Below are positions 8,101 to 18,199 of a stretch of 64,000 bases of DNA, one piece after another. Where the stretch lies: assembly GCF_020421205.1 (NCBI RefSeq), contig NZ_JAIZZH010000001.1:1161691-1225690 (forward strand), written 5' to 3'. The notes beneath the pieces are model-generated. The model saw only the letters and a program-made list of their open reading frames with translations, had not been told where the DNA came from and searched no databases. The DNA is from Hymenobacter pini. GTDB lineage: Bacteria > Bacteroidota > Bacteroidia > Cytophagales > Hymenobacteraceae. Position 1 is the stretch's first letter. Every line of letters starts with the position of its first letter. A program made the translations under genes and the position numbers.

Positions 8101-10878
8101 CTAGAATTTGAAATTGTAGGTAATCGTCGGAATCGGGGCTCCGAACACCGATAATTTATAGCCGCGAATCTGGCCATTTACCGTTTTGAAATACACGGAG
8201 TAGGGGTTGCGCCGGCCGGTGAGGTTATACACCGAGAAGGACAGGGAGCTGTGCGCCAGCTTTTTAACCTTGTGGTTACCCTCCATGTTGATGCCGAAGT
8301 CCATGCGGTAGTAATCGGGCACGCGGTAGGCGTTGCGGTCCGAGTAGTACACCCGCGTGGCACCGCCGATGTAGTACTTGGCCAAGGGCAGCGTAATAGG
8401 GCGGCCGGTGCTGTAGGTGAAGTTGAACGAGGTGCTGAACCGGCGGCTAAACCGGTAATTGCTGATCATGGTGAAGTCGTGCGGCTTATCGAAGTTGCTG
8501 GCGTAGAACTTACCCCCGTTCACAAAGTCCAGGGTAGCAGGGTTGTTCACCTGCACCAGGGAGCGGGAGTAGGTGTAGCTGGCCCAGCCATTGAGCTTGC
8601 CCGTGAGCTTACGCACCATTACCTCAACGCCGTAGGCTTTGCCCAGCGCGTTAATCACGTCGGTTTCAATGTGATGGTTCAGCAACAGCGTGGCACCGCT
8701 CTTGTAATCCACAAAGTCGCGCGTGTTCTTCCAGTACGTCTCAATAGACGTTTCAATGGTGTTGTTTTTGAAGTTCCGGTAGTAGCCAACGGAGTACTGG
8801 TCGCCTACCTGCGGGCGGATGTTCCCGTCGCTGAGTTTCCACACGTCGGTGGGCGACATGGAGGTGGTGTTCGACAGCAGGTGAATGTACTGGCGGGTAC
8901 GGTTATAGCTCAGCTTCACCGAGGACACATCCGTGAGGGCGTAGCGCATGGAAAGCCGGTACTCGGGCCCGTGGTAAGTGGCCAGTACCTTGTTGTTGGC
9001 GTAGGTTACCGTGTCGGTTATGGTTGTTTCCGACTTAGAAATGTTGGGCAGGTAGTTGTAAGTAGTGCGGGGGCCCAGCGCATTAAAGAGGGAGTACCGC
9101 AACCCCACCGATACCGAGAAGCGCTGCGAGAAATCAATTTTATCGGAGATGTACAGGGCGCTTTCCAGGCCCTTTTCCCGCTGCAGCGCATCCGGCGTTA
9201 TCAGCGACTTTTCGCCCAGGGGCTGCAGGCTGCCGCTCTGGATATTGTACAGTACCGAGCTGCCCCCGAAGTCCAGGGTATGCTTGGGAGCCACGAAGTA
9301 AGTGAAGTCGGCATGGGCGCTTTGCTGCTCCAGCGAGAACTTCAACTCCGAGGCATTCACCGGGTTTTCGGTGCTCTGGATGTTATAGCCATACTTGGTG
9401 GCCGTACCCGTAAGCACGCCAAACAGCTTGTTGTTGAACGTGTGCCGCCATTTGGCGCTGGCGTTCAGGTTGCGGTACTGATACACCGTGTCACTGGCCA
9501 ACCGAAAACGGTCTTGGCTGGAGTAGCCCGTCAGATAAATGGCGTCCTTCTCGCTGAACTCGTGAGTGAGGTGTACGTTCAGGTCGTAGAACGAGGCGGC
9601 ACTTTCCTTGAGGCGGCTGTTAGGTATTTTCTGCAGCAGCCAGTTGGAGTAGCTGGTGCGGCCCCCAATTAGGAAGGAGCTCTTATCCTTTTGAATGGGA
9701 CCTTCCAGCGACAAGCGGCTGGTCAGGAGCCCAATACCGCCCGCCCCGGAGAATTTCTTCTTGTTACCGTCGCGGGTGGTGATATCCAGCACCGACGACA
9801 GACGGCCCCCGTATTTGGCCGGAATAGCGCTTTTGTACAACTCCACCGACTTAATCACGTCGGGGTTGAAGGCGGAGAAGAAGCCAAATAAGTGCGACGG
9901 GTTGTAGATGGTAGCATCGTTGAACAGAATCAGGTTCTGATCTACCGCGCCCCCCCGCACGTTCAGGCCGGTGCTGCCTTCACCCACCGATTTCACACCC
10001 GGCAGGGTAAGCACCACCCGCAGAATATCGGCTTCACCAAAGGCCGTGGGTACCTGCTTAATGGTCCGGATATCCAGCTTTTCAACGCCCATTTGGGTGC
10101 TGGCCACATTCTTGTCTTTCTCGGCCTCAATTACCACCTCGCGCAGCGGCGTGATATCCTCCTCTACCTCAATTTCCAGCCGTCCGTCGCCGCGCAGTAC
10201 CACCAGGCGCTTAGTGTTGTTGATGCCGATACCGCGAATTTTCAACTCGTGCCGACCCAGCGGCAGCGTGATGGAGTAGGTGCCAAACTGGTCGGTGGTG
10301 GCTCCAATGTTGGGAGATTCAACAAACACCGCGGCCCCAATGATGGGCTCACCGGATTTTATGTCGCGCACGTGGCCAGTCAGCGTGGCCATGCCCTTAT
10401 GCTTTTCGTTGGGGGCAATGCCTACCTCGTAGAGCTTTACGGCGCTCCGGGCGCGTTGGCGGGCCGCTTCCTCCTCCGTCGCATCATCGGGGGCGTCATC
10501 AGCCACGGCAACGCTGCCCGACGAAAGCGGAATGAAAAATCCCTCGGGTAGGGTAGTCTGCAGCGGTGCCCCTTCCGTCAGGAAGATGCGGTTCTGGGCA
10601 TCAACGGCCGCGTGCAGCTTGGTGCCTTTCAGGGCCTGCTCCAGCACCGCAGCTACCGGCTGGCCCACCAGCTGCGCCGGCACTTTCACCGTGCGAATAG
10701 CATCCGGAAGATAAAAGAAACGGTAGGGAGTAGATGCCTCCACCTGCTTGATATACGTCTCTAACGATACCTCCGACGTCGATGTCGTGCTTGGGGTTGG
10801 CGGTGCAGTCTGACTATATGCCGGTAGCGAAGCACACAAGGTAGCCGCACTCAGGATGAGTAAGTAATTTTTTTTCAT
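8101..10878 (-). CDS. TonB-dependent receptor with STN and carboxypeptidase-regulatory domains
   Basis: Outer-membrane receptor, 925 residues. Order: signal peptide (1-22, ending PAYSQ); a secretin/TonB short N-terminal (STN) domain (about 35-105); an acidic linker (DDAPDDATEEEAARQRAR); a CarboxypepD_reg-like beta domain (about 165-250, LTGHVRDIKSGEPIIGAAVFVES); a plug (about 250-370, GVKSVGEGSTGLNVRGG and YGGRLSSVLDI); and a 22-strand-type barrel ending in ITYNFKF, whose terminal F fits Bam-dependent insertion. STN domains often signal to FecR-type anti-sigma factors, but no sigma/anti-sigma pair is nearby. The gene lies nine bases after a small secreted-protein gene and four before the large periplasmic partner. 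Substrate unknown. Confidence 0.93.
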   Translation of the reverse strand: MKKNYLLILSAATLCASLPAYSQTAPPTPSTTSTSEVSLETYIKQVEASTPYRFFYLPDAIRTVKVPAQLVGQPVAAVLEQALKGTKLHAAVDAQNRIFLTEGAPLQTTLPEGFFIPLSSGSVAVADDAPDDATEEEAARQRARSAVKLYEVGIAPNEKHKGMATLTGHVRDIKSGEPIIGAAVFVESPNIGATTDQFGTYSITLPLGRHELKIRGIGINNTKRLVVLRGDGRLEIEVEEDITPLREVVIEAEKDKNVASTQMGVEKLDIRTIKQVPTAFGEADILRVVLTLPGVKSVGEGSTGLNVRGGAVDQNLILFNDATIYNPSHLFGFFSAFNPDVIKSVELYKSAIPAKYGGRLSSVLDITTRDGNKKKFSGAGGIGLLTSRLSLEGPIQKDKSSFLIGGRTSYSNWLLQKIPNSRLKESAASFYDLNVHLTHEFSEKDAIYLTGYSSQDRFRLASDTVYQYRNLNASAKWRHTFNNKLFGVLTGTATKYGYNIQSTENPVNASELKFSLEQQSAHADFTYFVAPKHTLDFGGSSVLYNIQSGSLQPLGEKSLITPDALQREKGLESALYISDKIDFSQRFSVSVGLRYSLFNALGPRTTYNYLPNISKSETTITDTVTYANNKVLATYHGPEYRLSMRYALTDVSSVKLSYNRTRQYIHLLSNTTSMSPTDVWKLSDGNIRPQVGDQYSVGYYRNFKNNTIETSIETYWKNTRDFVDYKSGATLLLNHHIETDVINALGKAYGVEVMVRKLTGKLNGWASYTYSRSLVQVNNPATLDFVNGGKFYASNFDKPHDFTMISNYRFSRRFSTSFNFTYSTGRPITLPLAKYYIGGATRVYYSDRNAYRVPDYYRMDFGINMEGNHKVKKLAHSSLSFSVYNLTGRRNPYSVYFKTVNGQIRGYKLSVFGAPIPTITYNFKF

Positions 10879-10887
10879 ACTCAGATA

Positions 10888-11628
10888 CTACTGCAGGGTA
10901 TTGGTATAGGCAACGAGAGAGGCCAGGCTGGCCGCGCGGCTATCCTTGCTGAACGCCAGCTTGTGCTCTTTGGCGAACTGTTGAATCTGCTTTTTGTGGT
11001 CAGGAAACACCTTTGCCAGGCTGCCCGCACTGCTCACCGGATAATATCCCTGCCCCGTGTACACATAGTATCTCGTTTTGTCCTGAAAAGTATATTCCAC
11101 AATGTTATTGCGGGCTCGTTTGGCCATTGTTTTGGTATAGCGGCCCAGCAACGCATTTTTGCCAGCCAGCAGTACCTCGTAGAATCCGGCCGTAGCGGGC
11201 ATTTCTACCGTTGAGTTGCCCGGGTAATAGGCAAACTGGTGCCCATTGACGGTGAAAGAATTGACCTGTGGGCTGATCAGGCTCATAAACAAGGTGCTGG
11301 AAGGGTGCTGCACAACCAGCTGGTCCAGGCGTGTGTCGTAGAGGAGGGGTATTCCGTCGTACCGGTTATTGGAATACACAATGGTGCCGGGGCGAAATTG
11401 GTCCGTCTCGAAATAGGGGTTGCCTTCGGTTTTGCGCGCCAGCTTGGTATAGAATACATACTGTGGCCCGTTGTACAAACTGCTATTGGCAAAGGTGGCG
11501 TGGTACAGCGACGACGCCTGCCCGATGCTGGCTGCAAGGAGAGTAGTATCGGAAGCGGTAACCTGAGCAATGCTCTCGTGGGTGGTAAAGGCTGCAACCA
11601 GTACCCCTAATAATGCAATGTGCTTCAT
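10888..11628 (-). CDS. secreted protein of unknown function, first gene of TonB operon
   Basis: 246 residues from the ATG at 11628, which gives a good signal peptide (MKHIALLGVLVAAF to SIAQ). The longer open frame upstream lacks a signal sequence at its start. The mature part is rich in Tyr, Ser and Thr with alternating polar and hydrophobic stretches (YVFYTKLARKTEGNPYFE, RYYVYTGQGYYPV) and a basic, helical C-terminus (FPDHKKQIQQFAKEHKLAF). I recognise no domain. Its stop is nine bases before the TonB receptor start, so it is almost certainly cotranscribed and exported to the same compartment. Confidence 0.8.
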   Translation of the reverse strand: MKHIALLGVLVAAFTTHESIAQVTASDTTLLAASIGQASSLYHATFANSSLYNGPQYVFYTKLARKTEGNPYFETDQFRPGTIVYSNNRYDGIPLLYDTRLDQLVVQHPSSTLFMSLISPQVNSFTVNGHQFAYYPGNSTVEMPATAGFYEVLLAGKNALLGRYTKTMAKRARNNIVEYTFQDKTRYYVYTGQGYYPVSSAGSLAKVFPDHKKQIQQFAKEHKLAFSKDSRAASLASLVAYTNTLQ

Positions 11629-11924
11629 CGAAATAAGAACAATAGCCGGCCACGATTGGCCAGTAATTACTGTATAAAGGCGTAAATAAGACATTTTGCA
11701 GGTAAAACAGGCAGATTGCCAGCAAATATTCCTGCTTTTTGAATGTGCCTGCGAGGCTGAAGATACTAGTGACGAGCTTGAGTTTTCACTAAGTGTCCGG
11801 TGGGCCGATAAACTTTTGGCTGGCTGGGCGAGTACTATCAGGGGTAGCTGCAACGGGCGTATTGGTGCTACCAGCACTTGCAGCAGCTACCTGATTCATA
11901 TAACAAACTACGAAAAAGAAACGC
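11629..11924. other. divergent intergenic region
   Basis: 296 bases, lower in GC than the flanking genes, between the divergent TonB operon and the aldo/keto reductase. Both promoters should lie here. I found no exact TAnnTTTG element, no convincing hairpin and no small gene. Confidence 0.5.
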
Positions 11925-12914
<990 letters not shown>

Positions 12915-12953
12915 GGTAGTATGCTAGTGCCGGAGTAAAAGGCCGATTCAGTC

Positions 12954-13000
12954 AAAATACCCTGGTCGTCAGGAGTAGCTCCTGATGGCCGGGGTATTTT
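12954..13000. terminator. bidirectional terminator hairpin
   Basis: AAAATACCC at the left and its complement at the right flank a GTCAGGAG-TAG-CTCCTGAT hairpin, with an A run on one side and a T run on the other. It lies between the convergent reductase and cyclase genes and can serve both. Confidence 0.75.
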
Positions 13001-13025
13001 CATGTTTGGTTGCTGAGCCTGCCGT

Positions 13026-14477
13026 TTACCTCCGTACAGGCGGAAGCAGGTCAATCCAGCCATCTTCGCTAACCACCACGGCCAGCACCGGGTAACGGCT
13101 GCTTTCTACGTAACGCAGAGCGGAGTTGTAGCGGGAGCCGCGGCTGGAGTCGCCTTTCTCAGTTGCGAGGCCGTCGAGGATGGCCCCGATGGCGTAGCAG
13201 GTGCCGGCGGGGTCAATGAGTACGGCCCCGTCAATATTGGTCACCAGCCGCAGCACCGAAGGCGTCATCAGGCGCGGGGCTACCCGGAAACACTGGCGCG
13301 TGAGCCGGGCCGCCTCCTGGGCCGCGCCCTCCGAAATCAGCAGGATGGTACCGTTGGTTTGGGTAGTGGCTTTCAGCGTCAACTCCCACAGATAGGCAAT
13401 GCCGGCCGTATCCAGACCGGGGAAAACCCGCCGGATGGCTTCTGTGAAGTTGAATTCATCAACAGTACCCTGGGGCAGGCGGGGGGTGTTCGACACCACC
13501 CGCATCATTACTTGCCCGTCGTGGCTGAGCTCCCAGCTGTAGTGCTTGGTAAAATGCACCGTAAACAAGGGCTCATACTGCGGGTCGGTGGGCTCTACCA
13601 GGTAACCTAGCCCGAATACATCAGTAGCGTCGGTAATCAGCGAATTTCGGTCTTCGCTGAGCTCCAGTAGTTTCCGGATGCGGCGGTAGTCGCGCAGTGG
13701 AATGGGGCTTTCCAGCGTCAGAATGGGTACCACGGCCGGGTGGTTGCGCCGCGAAACCAGCATAGTTCCCACGCCTTCGTCGCCCTCGTGGCGTAGCGCG
13801 GCCACGCCATTGCAGGCATCGTAGAGGCCGTGCGAGCCGGCCGCAGCTCGCAGCATAAAGCGGCGGCCGGCCGCCCGCAGCACCTCGTTGTAGTCCCGGT
13901 CCAGCACGGGCCGGTCGTCGTCGGTATCCGATTCGCGCAGGGCCCGGGAGGCATCCTGCAGTACCTCCTGCACAGTGGCGGCCAGCAACGAAGCCGGCCG
14001 GGTAGGGCCAGCCGGGCCGGGTAAGGCGTAGTAGTTCTGAAAAGCCTCCTGGTTGAGCTGCAGAACTATAATTACCAAATATCCACCCACGCTGACGGGC
14101 TGGGAGCAGAAGCTCACCCGGTCTTCCTGTCGGGTCGCAACTAAGTCGTTGAGGGTGTGTTCCGTGGCGCGGCGCAACAGTTCATACCACCGCTGCTTCT
14201 CAAACCGGTCGTGGTCGAGGGGGTGGAGGTGATACACCACTTCGCGGGGGCCATCGGGCTCCAAGGCAGCCGCCCGGGCTTTCAGGGCCGCAAAGTCGTG
14301 GGGTTGGTAGCGGTGCATACGGGGTTCCAGCACCACGGCTTCGGGCTCGTCGGTTTCTCGAGCCGTAGCCAGTCCCAGCAGAAATACTTCCGGCTTCAGC
14401 GTCCGGTCCAGCAAATTGAAAACACCATCAGCAAACAGTTGCGCCGATACTCGGAATAGACTTTGGTTTTCCCACAT
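13026..14477 (-). CDS. DisA_N-type diadenylate cyclase with N-terminal sensor region
   Basis: 483 residues from the ATG at 14477 (a TTG seven codons earlier is the alternative). The last 130 residues look like a DAC (DisA_N) domain making cyclic di-AMP: DGA at 416-418 followed by an AIGAILDG strand, and RGSRYNSA at 446-453, in the place of the usual RHR(A) nucleotide motif. The roughly 350 N-terminal residues have no transmembrane segment and are likely the DACNV-type sensor described computationally for DisA-like cyclases. It is therefore a soluble, probably ligand-regulated cyclase, distinct from membrane CdaA. The Arg-Tyr-Asn replacement leaves activity uncertain. Confidence 0.8.
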   Translation of the reverse strand: MWENQSLFRVSAQLFADGVFNLLDRTLKPEVFLLGLATARETDEPEAVVLEPRMHRYQPHDFAALKARAAALEPDGPREVVYHLHPLDHDRFEKQRWYELLRRATEHTLNDLVATRQEDRVSFCSQPVSVGGYLVIIVLQLNQEAFQNYYALPGPAGPTRPASLLAATVQEVLQDASRALRESDTDDDRPVLDRDYNEVLRAAGRRFMLRAAAGSHGLYDACNGVAALRHEGDEGVGTMLVSRRNHPAVVPILTLESPIPLRDYRRIRKLLELSEDRNSLITDATDVFGLGYLVEPTDPQYEPLFTVHFTKHYSWELSHDGQVMMRVVSNTPRLPQGTVDEFNFTEAIRRVFPGLDTAGIAYLWELTLKATTQTNGTILLISEGAAQEAARLTRQCFRVAPRLMTPSVLRLVTNIDGAVLIDPAGTCYAIGAILDGLATEKGDSSRGSRYNSALRYVESSRYPVLAVVVSEDGWIDLLPPVRR

Positions 14478-14659
14478 ACGGGAGGGATAAGCAGACAAAA
14501 AGAGGGGCAGTATCTGCGCAAATACGGAAAAATACGGGGCGAGGCTGCCAAACCCGAAAATGTTATGAATTCCGGCCCAATAATCTAAACAACCGACGGC
14601 TGTGGTGCGTTACTATCTGGCTGCCAGAAGCCTGAACTCCATCTGGCCCACATTCTGTC

Positions 14660-14926
14660 ATGCTGAACCTTACTGTCATATCCGGCTTACTCACGCTGCT
14701 GGCGCTGGTGGCGGGGTTAGTTATGCTGGGCTTTACGGCGGGCTACTGCGCGCGGAGCCACGGCCGGTCCTTCTGGCTCTGGACGGTATTAGGAGTGGTG
14801 CTTCCTATCATTTCCTACTGCGTGCTCTTTGTACTTATTCTGCACGATGAGGTGCGGCAGGGCCAACGACTACTGCGCGAGGCCCAAGCCATTTTGGCCG
14901 CAGCCGAACAGGCGGAACACCTGTAA
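14660..14926 (+). CDS. small two-helix membrane protein
   Basis: 88 residues, beginning directly with a hydrophobic helix (about 4-27), a short loop with HGRSFW, a second helix (about 38-61) and a charged, amphipathic tail (VRQGQRLLREAQAILAAAEQAEHL). The loop resembles small DUF-type membrane proteins whose WxWTVLG second helix is common in bacteria, but I cannot name the family. It lies between the divergent cyclase and convergent flavoprotein genes with its own upstream gap. Confidence 0.65.
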   Translation: MLNLTVISGLLTLLALVAGLVMLGFTAGYCARSHGRSFWLWTVLGVVLPIISYCVLFVLILHDEVRQGQRLLREAQAILAAAEQAEHL

Positions 14927-14933
14927 ATGGTCC

Positions 14934-16166
14934 TTACTGTTGCTGAAGCCAGCGCCTGATGCCTTGTGCCGCCCACGCGCCAGTGCTGAAACAGCCTTGC
15001 AGCAGGTAGCCACCCGTGGGCGCTTCCCAGTCCAGCATTTCGCCGGCTATAAATGTGCCGGGGCGCTGGTTCAGCATCAGGTTCTCATTCACCTCCGTGA
15101 AGGCCACGCCACCGGCCGTGCTGATTGCTTCGTCGAGGGGGCGCAGTCCGGATACCGGAATGGGCAGCTCCGTCAGTATAGTCAGCAACTCGGCAGCCGC
15201 GGCGGGCAGCGTAGGCGGGCCCAACTCCCGCAGAAGCGTTGGTACGGGTTGGCGCAGGCGTAGTTCTTCCTTCAGAAAAGCCGCCCAACTGGTTGTGCTC
15301 CGTCGTCGACTGAGTTTGGTGGCCAATTGCCCTGCCACTACATCAGGCTTGAGGTTGAGGTGTAGCCAGGCCGGGCTACCCGTGGCCAGGGCGGCCCGAA
15401 GCGGCGGGGTGAGGGCGTACACGGGCGTACCTTCTAGCCCATACTCCGTGAGTAGCAGCTCGCCGCGCACAACGTGGGAGCCACAGCGCAACGCAATGTT
15501 CTTGAGAGGTTGCCGGCCAACTTTCTCCCGGAAGTACGCCGACCAATCTACCTCGGCTCCGCAGTTGCTAGGGGCAAACGGCTCACAGCGGATACCAGCA
15601 GCCTGCAGCAGTGGCATCCAGGTGCCGTCGGAGCCGGTTTTGGCCCAACTGGCCCCGCCCAGCGCCAGCAGCGTTGCGGCCGGATACACGGTAAATTCCT
15701 CATCAGTAGCTTCCTGGCAAATGCGCAGGCCGTTGGAGCCGCTGAACCCCAGCCAGCGGTGGCGGGTATGCAGCTCAACGCCTAGCTCCTGCAGCCGCGC
15801 TATCCAGGCGCGGAGCAGGTGGGCCGGCTTATGGTTGGCGGTAGGAAATACCCGGCCGCTGGTGCCCACAAAGGTGGCGATGCCCAGCGCCGCCGCCCAT
15901 TGGCGCAGGGCAGCGGGGGAGAAGTGCTGCAGAAACTGCCCGAAACTGCCGGCCTGCGGCCCGTAGCGGCCCTGGAAGCGGCTTGCCTCCTCAGCATTGG
16001 TGAGGTTGAAGCCGCCGTGCCCGGCCACTAGAAACTTACGGCCCACGGTAGCCTGCGCCTCATATACCTGCACCGCATACCCGGCTTCGGCCAGGTGCTG
16101 GGCCGCCAGCAAACCGGCCGGCCCGCCCCCAATTATGGCAATGCTGCGTGATGAAATCTGCTGCAT
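14934..16166 (-). CDS. YhiN/HI0933-type flavoprotein
   Basis: FAD-dependent oxidoreductase of the HI0933/BaiN-like family, 410 residues. The dinucleotide-binding site GGGPAGLLAA is at residues 13-22, followed by YEAQATVGRKFLVAGHGGFNLTN, a family signature. A middle beta domain (about 190-330) and a C-terminal return to the FAD fold (FIAGEMLDWEAPTGGYLLQG) complete it. Length fits the PP_4765-like subgroup. Reaction unknown; relatives include bile-acid-reducing BaiN-like proteins. The start codon is five bases from a TAnnTTTG element, suggesting leaderless mRNA. Confidence 0.93.
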   Translation of the reverse strand: MQQISSRSIAIIGGGPAGLLAAQHLAEAGYAVQVYEAQATVGRKFLVAGHGGFNLTNAEEASRFQGRYGPQAGSFGQFLQHFSPAALRQWAAALGIATFVGTSGRVFPTANHKPAHLLRAWIARLQELGVELHTRHRWLGFSGSNGLRICQEATDEEFTVYPAATLLALGGASWAKTGSDGTWMPLLQAAGIRCEPFAPSNCGAEVDWSAYFREKVGRQPLKNIALRCGSHVVRGELLLTEYGLEGTPVYALTPPLRAALATGSPAWLHLNLKPDVVAGQLATKLSRRRSTTSWAAFLKEELRLRQPVPTLLRELGPPTLPAAAAELLTILTELPIPVSGLRPLDEAISTAGGVAFTEVNENLMLNQRPGTFIAGEMLDWEAPTGGYLLQGCFSTGAWAAQGIRRWLQQQ

Positions 16167-16170
16167 CCGG

Positions 16171-16178
16171 CAAAGGTA
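16171..16178 (-). promoter_or_regulatory. Bacteroidota -7 promoter element
   Basis: TACCTTTG on the minus strand, with its last base five positions from the ATG of the flavoprotein gene. Transcription would begin at or next to the start codon. Confidence 0.5.
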
Positions 16179-16274
16179 GCAGCGACGGGGGGCTCAGCCC
16201 TAACCCCGCCCATACTCGGCCAAAGCGCGGGCCGGTGCGTATAGCCCCCACATGGTTGGGTTTATTTCCGCTGC

Positions 16275-17462
16275 ATGGGTTCCTATTCTATCCTGATTGG
16301 CCTCAGCCTGGCCGTCATTCTCTCCTACCTGTTCGATCTGGCCGCCCGCGCCACCAAGGTGCCTTCGGTGCTGATGCTGCTGCTCTCGGGCATTGCCTTG
16401 CGTCAGGCCGCTGAGTACTTTGATTTTACGTTGGCCATTCCCAAGGTGGTGCTGGAAATCTTCGGCATCATTGGGCTGATTATGATTGTGCTGGAAGGCG
16501 CCCTCGACCTGAAAATCAGCCGGGACAAAGGTCCGTTGATTCGTCGCTCGTTTCTGGCAGCGGCGCTGATTCTGGTGGTGCAGGCCGTGGTTATTGCCTG
16601 CATCTTGCACCTGTGGCTGGGCGTGAACTTTCAGAGCTGTCTGGTAAACGCCATTCCGCTGGCCGTCATCAGCTCGGCCATTGCCATTCCCAGCGTGGCT
16701 AATCTGCGGGGTGAGAAGCAGGAGTTTATCGTGTACGAAAGCACGTTTTCCGACATCCTGGGTATTATGTTTTTCAACTTTGCCCTGCAGGATAACTTCG
16801 CCCAGGGCCGGTCGGTGGTTACGTTTGGGGCCGATGTGCTGGCTGTGCTGGTGGTCGCCGTACTGAGCACCGCCGCCCTGGCCTTCCTGCTCGACCGGAT
16901 TCGGCTGCACGTGAAGTTTTTCCTGATTCTGGCGTTTCTGGTACTACTCTACAGCATCGCTAAGAAGCTGCACCTCTCGTCGCTGGTGCTGGTGCTGGTG
17001 TTTGGGCTGGCCGTCAACAACGCCGAAACCTTCCTGAAAGGCCCGCTACGGCGCTGGTTCCGGCCCGAGCGGCTCAGCGAGGAAGTACACCAATTACGTA
17101 GCATCACCGCCGAATCGGCGTTTCTGATTCGAACATTCTTCTTCTTGCTGTTCGGGTTCAGCATCACGCTCAGCAGCCTGCTCAGTGCCCAGCTACTGCT
17201 GCAGGGCGTACTCATCGTGGCGGCTCTTACGGCCATCCGCTTTGTGTACCTGCGCTACATTGCCCGCACCGACCTGATTCCGGAGTTGTTCATTGCGCCC
17301 AAGGGCCTTATTACAGTGCTCTTGTTTTACAGCATTCCTGCGCAGCACCTCATCGGGGAAGTCAGCGAAAATATCCTGTTCGTGGTTATTCTGCTTACGG
17401 GCGTGCTGATGATGGTGGGCCTGCTCATGAGCCGTCAGCAGCCGGAAATAGGGGAGTATTGA
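16275..17462 (+). CDS. cation:proton antiporter (CPA family)
   Basis: Polytopic inner-membrane protein of 395 residues with about 11-12 helices. It starts GSYSILIGLSLAVILSYLFDLAARATKVPSVLMLLLSG, typical of Na+/H+ exchanger-domain proteins. Charged residues within membrane segments (ESTFSDILGIMFFN, about 155-170) are likely ion-binding, as in the acidic motif of CPA1 exchangers. There is no cytoplasmic RCK/TrkA regulatory domain, so this is the short form. Predicted to exchange Na+ or K+ for protons in pH or salt homeostasis. It ends before a palindrome separating it from convergent marC. Confidence 0.9.
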   Translation: MGSYSILIGLSLAVILSYLFDLAARATKVPSVLMLLLSGIALRQAAEYFDFTLAIPKVVLEIFGIIGLIMIVLEGALDLKISRDKGPLIRRSFLAAALILVVQAVVIACILHLWLGVNFQSCLVNAIPLAVISSAIAIPSVANLRGEKQEFIVYESTFSDILGIMFFNFALQDNFAQGRSVVTFGADVLAVLVVAVLSTAALAFLLDRIRLHVKFFLILAFLVLLYSIAKKLHLSSLVLVLVFGLAVNNAETFLKGPLRRWFRPERLSEEVHQLRSITAESAFLIRTFFFLLFGFSITLSSLLSAQLLLQGVLIVAALTAIRFVYLRYIARTDLIPELFIAPKGLITVLLFYSIPAQHLIGEVSENILFVVILLTGVLMMVGLLMSRQQPEIGEY

Positions 17463-17475
17463 GGGAAGGAAAAAT

Positions 17476-17605
17476 TCAACGCCCCAACGGTGTCATCCTG
17501 AGATTGTGAAGGACCTGAAAACAGCAGAACGACTATCGTATTAACGACTCGTGCTAACGTAATAAGGTCCTTCGCAGGCTCAGGATGACACCGTTGGGGC
17601 GTTGA
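17476..17605. repeat. intergenic palindrome with 27-base perfect arms
   Basis: Arms 17476-17502 and 17579-17605 are exact reverse complements and include the GTCATCCTGAG end of the CHPERSEG-type element. The interior carries GAACGA (17527-17532) and TCGTGC (17549-17554), again 16 bases apart, around a CGT-ATTA-ACG mini-stem. It lies between convergent antiporter and marC genes, 13-14 bases from each stop codon, and may terminate both. Confidence 0.88.
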
Positions 17606-17619
17606 CTCTTAGCTTCTCG

Positions 17620-18180
17620 TTAAAAATTCGATTTGAACAGCTTGATGGCAATAGCCAGCAGAATCACGCCGAACACCCGGCGCAGAATATCCTCACCAGC
17701 TTTGCCCAGCTTCCGCTCAATCCAGGCGGAGCTTTTCAGCACCAGATATACAAACACTAGATTCACCACAATACCCGCCAGCACGTTGGGTAGTTGGTAG
17801 GCGGCGCGCAAGGAGAGGAGGGTAGTCATGGTGCCGGCCCCCACAATCAGCGGAAACGCCAGCGGCACAATGGAGCCGGTGCCAGTGAGCGGGTTGTGCT
17901 TGAACAGCTCTACCCCCAGAATCATCTCCATGCCAATCAGGAAGATGATAATGGCCCCGGCTAGGGCAAACGACTGAAAGTCAACCCCGAACAAACTCAG
18001 AATACTCTGGCCCAGAAACAGAAAGGCCACCATCAGCATGCCGGCTACCAGCGTGGCTACCTCAGCGTTGATACCGCCTTCCCGCTGCCGAATCTGAATG
18101 ATGATGGGAATGGAACCCAGAATATCAATGATGGCAAATAGCGTGAGCGTAACGGAAGCTATTTCCTTGAGGCTGAACAT
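17620..18180 (-). CDS. MarC-family integral membrane protein
   Basis: MarC/UPF0056 protein, 186 residues from the ATG at 18180; the reading frame extends ten codons upstream into a palindrome, which I exclude. Six hydrophobic helices are visible. Family signatures are FAIIDILGSIPIII near the N-terminus, LIGMEMILG in the middle and VPLAFPLIVGAGTMTTLL in the second half. The family is widespread; transport has been suggested but not established, and the old link to multiple antibiotic resistance is not supported. Separated from the upstream serC-like gene by a 70-base palindrome. Confidence 0.93.
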   Translation of the reverse strand: MFSLKEIASVTLTLFAIIDILGSIPIIIQIRQREGGINAEVATLVAGMLMVAFLFLGQSILSLFGVDFQSFALAGAIIIFLIGMEMILGVELFKHNPLTGTGSIVPLAFPLIVGAGTMTTLLSLRAAYQLPNVLAGIVVNLVFVYLVLKSSAWIERKLGKAGEDILRRVFGVILLAIAIKLFKSNF

Positions 18181-18199
18181 AACAATGAGGGAATAGGTG

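Noticed and set aside
8251..9672. 473-residue plus-strand frame
   Set aside because: It is antisense to the TonB receptor and has the Val/Gly/His-rich composition of a shadow frame.
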